Assembly: GCA_902803265.1 (NCBI GenBank)
Contig: CADCPD010000001.1
Coordinates: forward strand, 1-11,244
Origin: an uncultured bacterium
GTDB taxonomy: Bacteria > Cyanobacteriota > Vampirovibrionia > Gastranaerophilales > Gastranaerophilaceae
Length of the DNA: 11,244 bases
Direction: 5' to 3'
Both the position numbers and the translations under genes were made by a program. Below are positions 1 to 5,888 of the stretch, piece after piece. Below the pieces are notes generated by a model. That model saw only the letters and a list, made by a program, of their open reading frames with translations, had not been told where the DNA came from and searched no databases. Position 1 is the stretch's first letter. Every line of letters starts with the position of its first letter.

Positions 1-1316
1 CAAGCCAAAGCAGGCGGTAAAACATGCATCATTCCGAAAATACCATAAGACGGATTTTCTTTTGTACAAGGAGGAGTTCTTAATCCAAAACTTCTGTAGT
101 CAATATCAATAGGTCCATCCTGAATATTTTCTATTAAATCTCGAGGAATTATAATTCTCGGATTTGAACATTTTTTACCGGGCTCATCTTCTATATGTTC
201 CCAAATTAAACAAGTTGAATCAGGATGTCCGTTTATATTAAAAAATAACAGTGGTTTTTCCGGATGAATTGTTGCTTTCTCCAAATGCGGATCTGTACCA
301 TAACTATCTATATGATCAATTCTTATAAACCAAGCATTTTCCGCATCTGTAACGGCTAATTTTCCATGTTTCTGAAATTCAGGATTAGATAAAGCCATAT
401 CATCAGTTAGCGGTTGTAATTTACAAGAATGACCTAATTCAAGATATCTTAATTCACCTGTTAATGTGTTTCTACCCAAAATTAAACGACCATCTTCTTC
501 ACGGTGAACATATTCAAGCATTTCACTTTTTCCGCTTCCTGAAGCTCCCTCGTGAAGTATTGTTGTATCATTATCGTAAGGTGTAACAACATCTACAGTA
601 GATGCGTGCATTGTTACATAATCTTCCTTTAAACCTAAAGCCAAAAGTATTCCGTAAACACCTTTTTTTGCACTTGGTCCCGGATATAAGTTATATGAAA
701 ATACTTCATGAACACCGTTTTGTTGGTTATGAACAACAACTTGTTTTCCATCATAATGAGTATGTCTGAAAGGTGGCGCTAAATAGATTATTGCTTTAGG
801 ATTAAATTTGTTATCTATTTCATCAATAGGTATCATTCCTTGCATATCATATACACTTGCAGCAAAGAATGCCGCATTTTTAGGTGCTACTAATAACGCC
901 GGATAGCCATAATCAACTCCACCAGCCATAAACGGAAGAATAATTAATTCATTACTTTTTAACCAATCAAGAGTTTGTGATCTTACAGGTTCAAAAGGAG
1001 CATTAAATCTGTCTTTATAAAGGACTTTGTCGGTCATTTCAATATTATTTACAACCATACAATTTGGATCGCGTCTTCTCATATAAGCTTCTGTATAGTT
1101 AATACAAAGTCCGTTTTTACATTTTACGACATTAGCTTCTTCAACTTCACCTTTACCTTCAACATTATATGTTACGTGAAAAATTTTGTTATCTTTCCCT
1201 CCGATAGCAAGTTCAAATAATTGTTCTCTTGTTTCGGGAACAATAACTCCCTGACAATTATCAATCATATCTCGCACATCTTCGGCGAGTATCCAATTTT
1301 CCCAAAGTTTACTCAT
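1..1316 (-). CDS. DUF4914 family P-loop protein, HprK/PEPCK-like (3' end cut by window edge)
   Basis: I read this from the reverse complement: ATG at 1316, open to base 1, 438 codons seen, C-terminus outside the window. The start is supported by upstream purine-rich AAGGA and AGGGA stretches and a promoter just beyond. The protein looks like the DUF4914 family, whose members I recall as about 600 residues, so perhaps 160-200 residues are missing. Residues 257-265 form a phosphate-binding loop, GASGSGKSE, preceded by a conserved-looking HASTVDV (237-243). In HPr kinase/phosphorylase a similar H..xVDV strand precedes a GxSGxGKSE loop, and PEP carboxykinase has a related loop. A later LTDDMA (303-308) could supply the metal-binding acidic pair. 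No signal peptide or membrane segment is seen, so it is probably cytosolic. Substrate and reaction are unknown; a kinase or phosphorylase-like role is inference only. Confidence 0.75.
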   Translation of the reverse strand, partial: MSKLWENWILAEDVRDMIDNCQGVIVPETREQLFELAIGGKDNKIFHVTYNVEGKGEVEEANVVKCKNGLCINYTEAYMRRRDPNCMVVNNIEMTDKVLYKDRFNAPFEPVRSQTLDWLKSNELIILPFMAGGVDYGYPALLVAPKNAAFFAASVYDMQGMIPIDEIDNKFNPKAIIYLAPPFRHTHYDGKQVVVHNQQNGVHEVFSYNLYPGPSAKKGVYGILLALGLKEDYVTMHASTVDVVTPYDNDTTILHEGASGSGKSEMLEYVHREEDGRLILGRNTLTGELRYLELGHSCKLQPLTDDMALSNPEFQKHGKLAVTDAENAWFIRIDHIDSYGTDPHLEKATIHPEKPLLFFNINGHPDSTCLIWEHIEDEPGKKCSNPRIIIPRDLIENIQDGPIDIDYRSFGLRTPPCTKENPSYGIFGMMHVLPPALA

Positions 1317-1351
1317 TTTTATCCCTAATTCCTTATTCTGCCACCATAGTA

Positions 1352-1380
1352 ATTCTACAATAATTTTTATAATATGTAAA
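1352..1380 (-). promoter_or_regulatory. Predicted sigma-70-type promoter of the DUF4914 gene
   Basis: On the minus strand TTTACA (1375-1380) is followed after exactly 17 bases by TAGAAT (1352-1357). Each hexamer is close to consensus. Transcription would start near 1344-1346, leaving a leader of roughly 30 nt before the ATG at 1316. The DUF4914 gene can therefore be expressed separately from the DUF1836 gene upstream of it. Confidence 0.55.
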
Positions 1381-1390
1381 AGAATTTACA

Positions 1391-1933
1391 TTAATTGTTA
1401 ATTGTTCCCAAGTAGTGTAGAACTTTTTTTGCATAAATTCTGTTGGTAAATGCTATTAATGCTGAACGAATAGCTTCTGATAACGGCGTTATTCTTGATG
1501 CGAAACTTTCAGCAGAAAAGTTTCTTGTTATAAAAGTTGATTGCAAAGCTGATTCTAATTCCACACAAAGATAATTATATGCTATTTCTTCCGTATATTC
1601 TGCTTTTTTGTAAAACTGTAATATTTCTGCTGTTTCAGAAATACTTAAAACTTGTTTAAATATTCCTATTACAATCAATTGAACAAGTTGTATTTTTGAA
1701 TATTTTTTGTTTACAGGCGGTAAAATAACTTTTTGCTTAACATAATTGTTAATCATTGTTGCCGTTATAGAACTTTTTTCTCCGGGAATTCTGAAAATTG
1801 ATAAAATTTTATTTAACAATTCAGTCAACTGTTCCATATATAAATCAAAATTGGGCAACTCATCAAATCGGGGCATTTTGAAGTTACCAAGTTCTCTTGC
1901 GGCTTCGGTTTCTATAAATAATTGTTGTTCCAT
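1391..1933 (-). CDS. DUF1836 family protein, MerR-like putative transcriptional regulator
   Basis: A 180-residue protein matching the DUF1836 family, typically 170-200 residues. The recognisable core is the helix-turn-helix-like stretch around residues 58-100, with the sequence TATMINNYVKQ, then PPVNKKYSK and a hydrophobic helix ending IFKQVLSISE. This resembles a MerR-type winged helix in which the helix after MINNYVK would contact DNA. I chose the ATG at 1933 because AGGTG (1946-1950) lies 12 bases upstream; an in-frame GTG at 1948 would place that motif inside the start codon. No effector or metal-binding domain is evident. It lies 74 bases upstream of the DUF4914 gene on the same strand, so it may regulate that gene or itself; this is inference. 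The last codons and stop sit in a short AATTGTT heptamer repeat. Confidence 0.75.
   Translation of the reverse strand: MEQQLFIETEAARELGNFKMPRFDELPNFDLYMEQLTELLNKILSIFRIPGEKSSITATMINNYVKQKVILPPVNKKYSKIQLVQLIVIGIFKQVLSISETAEILQFYKKAEYTEEIAYNYLCVELESALQSTFITRNFSAESFASRITPLSEAIRSALIAFTNRIYAKKVLHYLGTINN
1393..1406. repeat. Two-unit AATTGTT heptamer at the DUF1836 stop codon
   Basis: Two perfect tandem copies of AATTGTT (AACAATT on the minus strand) span the last codons of the DUF1836 gene, and the stop codon (1391-1393) overlaps the first copy. The period is 7, as in the longer arrays at 4161-4216 and 8831-8942, where AACAATA and AACAACA variants occur. Two units could arise by chance in AT-rich DNA. 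Confidence 0.4.
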
Positions 1934-1970
1934 ATTTCTATTGTACACCTAAAAAAATAAAATCAAACCA

Positions 1971-2000
1971 AATATACTAATTTTTAATATTACTTGACAT
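1971..2000 (-). promoter_or_regulatory. Possible promoter of the DUF1836 gene, back to back with the synthetase promoter
   Basis: On the minus strand ATGTCA (1995-2000) is followed after 18 bases by TATATT (1971-1976). The -10 is good and the -35 is moderate. The -35 falls on the same bases as the -35 of the plus-strand promoter at 1994-1999, so the two promoters would compete or be co-controlled. Confidence 0.35.
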
Positions 2001-2022
2001 AGTTTTAAATACCAGATAAAAT
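1994..2022 (+). promoter_or_regulatory. Strong sigma-70-type promoter of the acyl-CoA/ACP synthetase gene
   Basis: A perfect TTGACA (1994-1999) is followed by a 17-base spacer and TAAAAT (2017-2022). Transcription should start near 2029, giving a leader of about 20 nt that contains the ribosome binding site GGGAG (2039-2043). It is the best promoter in the window by consensus match. Confidence 0.75.
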
Positions 2023-2048
2023 CTTATTATTAAAAATTGGGAGCGAGT

Positions 2049-4019
2049 ATGAATTTATTTAATTTTTTAGAACTTGAAGATAAAACTGAAAAAAGAGCAG
2101 AAGAATTAGTTGGTGAATTAAAAGAGATAGACGAATTTGTTAATAAATACAAATCTCTTTCAAATTATTTTAAGATTAAAATTTCTGAATATGGTGATTT
2201 GGAAGCAATTACTGATAAATATTGCAAAGTAGAATTGACATATCGTGAATTGGAAGAAAATATTTCAAACTTTGCATCGGGTTTGCAGTCATTGGGTGTT
2301 GAAAAGGGTTCTCACGTCGGAATTTTAACAGAAAATAACGGCAAATTTATTATTTGTGAACACGCAGTTTTAAGATGTGGCGGAGTCGCTGTTTTAAGAG
2401 GTTCTAACGCTCCTGTTGATGAATTAGAATACATTGCTCACCACAGTGACAGCTCTGTGCTTATTTTAAAAGATAAAGTTTTATTTAACAAAGTTAAACA
2501 CTTTCTAAATCAATGCAACTTAAAATTTGTCGTTCTAATGTTTGGTGATGATATTGATAAAGAGGGGTTGAATTGTCCTGTCTATACATATGAAGAAATT
2601 ATTGAAAAAGGTAAAAATCATCAGTTTTACGAAGTTGAAATAAATCCTGATGACAACGCCTTAATCTTCTACACATCAGGCACAACAGGTAATCCAAAAG
2701 GTGTTCTACTGACTCATAAAAATAATCTTTCTCAATATCCTTCTATATTTGAAGGCCTAAAGGTAGCAAAAGGTGAAAAAACACTTCAGATTTTACCTAT
2801 TTGGCATACATATGAACACATTGTACAAAATTATTTCTTTATATCAGGTTGTCATTTGTATTTTACGACTATTCCTAAATTAAAAGATGATTTAGTAAAA
2901 TATGATATTGATATACTTGCATCTGTTCCCCGTATTTGGGAAGCAATAAGACTTGGTGTATACCAAAAATTAAAACAAAGTTCAAACATTGCATATTACA
3001 TTTTTGATTTTGCTGTTAAAACAAGTATTTACTATAAAATTCATAAAATGTATGCAGAAAGACGTATTACAAACAAAAAATCTCGTTACAAATTAAGAAG
3101 CAGAATTTATCACAAATTCATGCGTTCATTTATAAAACCTTTGCATATTTTATTTACAAAAACAATTTATAAAAAGCTAAAAGCTGCTGCAGGATTAAAT
3201 TTTAGAGCAACAATTTCAGGCGGCGGTGCAATCACTATGAAAGATGAATTGTTCTATGATGCAATCGGAGTTAACTTAAGAGTTGGTTACGGATTAACGG
3301 AAACTTCTCCTGTTTTAACTTTGAGATATGTTAACGATAAGAATTATTTAGGTTCAGCAGGAAGACCGTTCAAAGGAACAGACATAAAAATTGTCGACCA
3401 TCAAACAATGCAGCCTTTAGGCATTTTTAATAAAGGTATTGTTATGGTAAAAGGCCCTCAAGTTATGAAAGGGTATTATAAAGATGAAGAATCAACACGA
3501 AAAGTTCTTTCTGAAGACGGTTGGTTTAATACAGGTGATTTAGGCTGGATTACAGGTGATGATAACCTTGTTTTGGTAGGCAGAATGAAAGAAACAATTG
3601 TACTATCAAATGGTGAAAATGTTGAACCTGTGCCTATTGAAGAAGCATGTTTGGGAAGTCCATACATTGACCAGATTGTTCTTGTAGGTCAGGATGAAAA
3701 CAGTATTGGAGCACTTGTTGTTCCTTCACATGAAGCATTGGAAAAATGTGCCATTGCTGCGAAAAATCTTACTTCCGGTAAAAATTTAACAATAAACAAC
3801 CCAACCTTAAGAGAATTGATAAAACACGAATTAAATAAATATATCAAAAATAAACCTAATTTGAAATCATTTGAGGCAATAAAACATTTTGAAGTTTTAA
3901 AGGATTCGTTTAATGTTGATAACGGAATGATGAGCAATACTGCAAAAATCAAAAGAAACAACGTTTTTGAAACATATAAAGATATTATTTCAAAGATGTT
4001 TTCTGATAAGAATAAATAA
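2049..4019 (+). CDS. Long-chain acyl-CoA / acyl-ACP synthetase (AMP-forming)
   Basis: A 656-residue adenylate-forming enzyme expected to activate long-chain fatty acids with ATP and transfer them to CoA or acyl carrier protein, feeding recycled or exogenous fatty acids into lipid synthesis. The start is ATG at 2049, with GGGAG five bases upstream; an in-frame TTG at 2037 has no such site. Visible motifs are the P-loop YTSGTTGNPKG (208-218), YGLTETSP (414-421), TGD (495-497), the hinge region GRMKETIVLSNGENVEP (511-527) and a C-terminal lysine segment NTAKIKR (630-636). NGENVEP..EEAC..SPYIDQI.LVGQD (521-549) closely resembles, from memory, the cyanobacterial acyl-ACP synthetase Aas (slr1609 type), so ACP may be the true acceptor. 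A Lys/Arg-rich helical insertion (about 330-380) could aid membrane association. It is a single-gene unit with its own promoter and terminator. Confidence 0.9.
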   Translation: MNLFNFLELEDKTEKRAEELVGELKEIDEFVNKYKSLSNYFKIKISEYGDLEAITDKYCKVELTYRELEENISNFASGLQSLGVEKGSHVGILTENNGKFIICEHAVLRCGGVAVLRGSNAPVDELEYIAHHSDSSVLILKDKVLFNKVKHFLNQCNLKFVVLMFGDDIDKEGLNCPVYTYEEIIEKGKNHQFYEVEINPDDNALIFYTSGTTGNPKGVLLTHKNNLSQYPSIFEGLKVAKGEKTLQILPIWHTYEHIVQNYFFISGCHLYFTTIPKLKDDLVKYDIDILASVPRIWEAIRLGVYQKLKQSSNIAYYIFDFAVKTSIYYKIHKMYAERRITNKKSRYKLRSRIYHKFMRSFIKPLHILFTKTIYKKLKAAAGLNFRATISGGGAITMKDELFYDAIGVNLRVGYGLTETSPVLTLRYVNDKNYLGSAGRPFKGTDIKIVDHQTMQPLGIFNKGIVMVKGPQVMKGYYKDEESTRKVLSEDGWFNTGDLGWITGDDNLVLVGRMKETIVLSNGENVEPVPIEEACLGSPYIDQIVLVGQDENSIGALVVPSHEALEKCAIAAKNLTSGKNLTINNPTLRELIKHELNKYIKNKPNLKSFEAIKHFEVLKDSFNVDNGMMSNTAKIKRNNVFETYKDIISKMFSDKNK

Positions 4020-4044
4020 TTGACAAAATTTTTATAATATAAGT

Positions 4045-4083
4045 GTCCGTAAAATTACTTAGGTATTTTTACGGACTTTTATT
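4045..4083 (+). terminator. Rho-independent terminator of the synthetase gene
   Basis: GTCCGTAAAA (4045-4054) and TTTTACGGAC (4067-4076) form a perfect 10 bp stem. Inside the 12-nt loop a further TAC/GTA pairing can stack. TTTTATT follows the stem. It begins 26 bases after the stop codon of the upstream gene. Read on the minus strand the stem is followed by a poor T-run, so it is mainly a plus-strand terminator. Confidence 0.85.
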
Positions 4084-4160
4084 AATTTGAAAATTTGCAA
4101 TAATAAAATTGGTCGCCAGATGCTAATTTAACTGAAATAGAATTAGGAATTTGACATAAG

Positions 4161-4216
4161 AACAATAAATTACAAATCACAATTCACTATTCACTATTCA
4201 CCACTCACAAGGCACT
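4161..4216. repeat. Degenerate heptanucleotide repeat array (AYTCACN family), eight units
   Basis: Starting at 4161 the sequence divides into consecutive 7-base units: AACAATA, AATTACA, AATCACA, ATTCACT, ATTCACT, ATTCACC, ACTCACA, AGGCACT. The central four to five units fit AYTCACN and the edges are decayed. The array lies immediately downstream of the SEC-C gene (minus strand), and its last unit runs into that gene's stop codon (4215-4217). The same repeat family occurs in rnhB (8831-8942), sharing for example ATTCACCACTCAC. There are no unique spacers, so it is not CRISPR. Confidence 0.8.
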
Positions 4217-5486
4217 ATTTTAAGCAGCAATTTTTGTATTTTTTACCACTGCCGCAAGGACATGGGTCGTTACGTTTTACATTTGAATAATCTATTCCTT
4301 CTTTTTTCTGATTATCAACAATATTTGTCAACGTTGATGAAAATACGTTTGAGTTATACAAAATAGTTGTATGAGAGAATATTTTATGTTGTGTATCTTT
4401 GTATTTTTCTAAAAGTTCTTCAAAAGTATAATTTGTATTCAAAATTTTATTAGCTATTTCCGTAAATTTTGGATATTCTTTATTTATTTTTGAAAGAATT
4501 CTTGCTGAAATTGACGGAATTTCCAAAAAATATTTTACGCATTTATCGTAATTTTCTATTTGTTCATAGTTATCGTCGGTTAAAATTCTTACAAGACTTT
4601 TGTAAAAAGGAACGACATAAAGTCCCTCTTCTTCATCAAAAAGAACTGCAATGTCATAAATCTTTTGTTTGTTGTAATAACCGTTTACGGAATTTTCTAT
4701 AAAGTTAGCATAATTTGTATTATAGTCTTTTACTTCAAAATATTTGTATTCTTCGGGTTTTTCAATTTTACCTTCTAAATCAACCAATGTACCATTTTCT
4801 GTGTATTCATTAAACATAGAAATTATTTCTTCGGAATGATTACTTGTTGTAAAAATTATATTTGTCCCGAAAGCCTCAATAAACTTTTTATTCATTGATT
4901 TTACATTTTTTTCTATTTCTTTTTGTTTTTCTTCGTTATCTGCATAAACAAGATATGGTTCCTGAATAATTTTTGCAACAGCAAATCTCATTGCTTCCTG
5001 TCTTTTTGTAGAAGATAATGCGCCTGAAATATCAATAATGTAGTATTCGTTTTCAAATTTTAATAATCTTGTAACAAGAAATTGTCCGATACCTAAACTT
5101 CTCAAATTTGTCATTTTAAAAGTGTAAGTTGTTTCGTATAATTTTTCATTTACAAGATTTAGGAGCTCAAATCCGTTTTTAAGTTTTCTTTTTATTTCAA
5201 AAATAGATGAAATAGGTGTTTTTAATGCATTTAAAAGATTTCTCGCTTCTGTCGGAAGTGTTTCATGTTTTTGAAGATAGAGTTCAATTATTGAACAATT
5301 TTTTTCAGGAATATTTCTCTCAAAAATATATGGTACGGCAAGTTCTTGGAATGTATTATTCTTAAAACCACCCATTGTTTTAACGTATTCTTCAAAATCA
5401 TTTCTAACTTCTATATCATCCTGTATAAAGTTTGATAATTCTTCCAAAACAAGATTAATTTCATTTGATACTAAGTCTAATTGCAT
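4215..5486 (-). CDS. Uncharacterised protein with C-terminal SEC-C zinc-binding motif
   Basis: A 423-residue protein that I recognise only at its C-terminus, where residues 406-421 read NDPCPCGSGKKYKNCC. This is the SEC-C motif, the zinc-binding tail of SecA (CxC then a CC/CH pair; here C409, C411, C420, C421), which also occurs on many unrelated proteins and can contact ribosomes or SecB in SecA. The roughly 400 residues before it lack SecA helicase motifs; they are Lys/Glu/Asn-rich and appear mixed alpha/beta with no signal peptide or membrane segment. The start is ATG at 5486 with GAGGTG (5491-5496) four bases upstream, a strong ribosome binding site. It stands alone on the minus strand between two plus-strand units, and ffh lies divergently 400 bases away. 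A protein-quality or ribosome-linked role is possible but unproven. The stop codon lies in a heptamer repeat. Confidence 0.8.
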   Translation of the reverse strand: MQLDLVSNEINLVLEELSNFIQDDIEVRNDFEEYVKTMGGFKNNTFQELAVPYIFERNIPEKNCSIIELYLQKHETLPTEARNLLNALKTPISSIFEIKRKLKNGFELLNLVNEKLYETTYTFKMTNLRSLGIGQFLVTRLLKFENEYYIIDISGALSSTKRQEAMRFAVAKIIQEPYLVYADNEEKQKEIEKNVKSMNKKFIEAFGTNIIFTTSNHSEEIISMFNEYTENGTLVDLEGKIEKPEEYKYFEVKDYNTNYANFIENSVNGYYNKQKIYDIAVLFDEEEGLYVVPFYKSLVRILTDDNYEQIENYDKCVKYFLEIPSISARILSKINKEYPKFTEIANKILNTNYTFEELLEKYKDTQHKIFSHTTILYNSNVFSSTLTNIVDNQKKEGIDYSNVKRNDPCPCGSGKKYKNCCLK

Positions 5487-5605
5487 TTTTCACCTCAATT
5501 TATGAATAAAATACATTAAATAACACAAAAAAACAATACTAACAGTTGTCCTATTTTGTGATAAATAGTATTAACTGTAGTTGCTAAAATCAATAGGTAA
5601 AAGTT

Positions 5606-5637
5606 ATCCCATTTCTTTGTCTGCAAAGAAACGGGAT
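5606..5637. repeat. 14 bp hairpin with tetraloop
   Basis: ATCCCATTTCTTTG (5606-5619) and CAAAGAAACGGGAT (5624-5637) pair over 14 positions around the 4-base loop TCTG. The single mismatch is A-C if transcribed on the plus strand but a tolerated G-U if transcribed on the minus strand, which hints that the minus strand is the functional one. The right arm is partly repeated 15 bases later: GCAAAGAAAC occurs at 5623-5632 and 5638-5647. It has no T-tract and so is not an ordinary terminator. Confidence 0.65.
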
Positions 5638-5709
5638 GCAAAGAAACTCTTGGTATGCGAACTCCGTTCACGAAACAATTGTAAGCATCACTAAAAAACG
5701 ACAAACTCA

Positions 5710-5772
5710 CTAACGTTCAAACAATGCCGTTTTTGTTATTTGTTCTGCTACATTGTTTGTTCACTTCGTTAG
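5710..5772. repeat. Imperfect long inverted repeat upstream of ffh
   Basis: CTAACG..AAACAATG on the left (5710-5726) matches CATTGTTTG..CGTTAG on the right (5751-5772) in inverted orientation, with an interior asymmetry of a few bases and a loop of about 24 bases. It lies within the candidate mobile element and about 120 bases upstream of the ffh start. Confidence 0.5.
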
Positions 5773-5830
5773 CTACCATATTTTTGCTAAAAGTAATTAG
5801 CTAAATTAATAAATTTTGTATAAAAATATC

Positions 5831-5860
5831 TGGCATTTACCATATTTTTTATGATAAAAT
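5831..5860 (+). promoter_or_regulatory. Possible promoter of ffh
   Basis: TAAAAT (5855-5860) is a good -10, and TGGCAT (5831-5836), 18 bases upstream, is a weak -35. The start codon lies 28 bases after the -10, with AGGGA (5879-5883) as ribosome binding site. The -10 assignment is more secure than the -35. Confidence 0.4.
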
Positions 5861-5888
5861 TTAACTAATACAACAAAAAGGGAAGAAT

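Larger units (their letters stand above)
5581..5792. mobile_element. Candidate MITE-like intergenic repeat element, hairpin-rich, no gene
   Basis: The 402-base gap between the SEC-C gene and ffh holds no convincing gene. Its middle carries a segment of about 194 bp bounded by identical 9-base direct repeats, TTGCTAAAA (5581-5589 and 5784-5792), like a target-site duplication. Next to these, AATAGGTA (from 5592) is an imperfect inverted match to the other end, which reads AATATGGTA on the minus strand, like short terminal inverted repeats. Inside are a strong 14 bp hairpin (5606-5637) and a long imperfect inverted repeat (5710-5772). A minus-strand reading frame of 64 codons crosses it but has no ribosome binding site and looks like repeat translation. 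Non-autonomous mobile repeat is my best reading; a structured RNA is the alternative. Confidence 0.4.

Noticed and set aside
1934..1948. GTG start at 1948 for the DUF1836 gene
   Set aside because: The only purine-rich site (AGGTG) overlaps the GTG itself and is usable only for the ATG at 1933.
3476..3961. Antisense reading frames inside the synthetase gene and similar shadows in ffh, rbgA, rnhB and pnuC
   Set aside because: They lie opposite well-supported genes, lack ribosome binding sites and have no recognisable protein features.
5516..5710. A 64-codon minus-strand reading frame in the gap before ffh
   Set aside because: It has no ribosome binding site, crosses the hairpin and tandem repeat, and encodes a short repeated peptide pattern (VSLHP/VSLQ) that simply translates the repeat. 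It is better explained by the candidate mobile element.
5487..5888. 4.5S SRP RNA gene next to ffh
   Set aside because: The conserved GGAAG..AGCA-type SRP RNA apical loop with its closing stem is not present on either strand.
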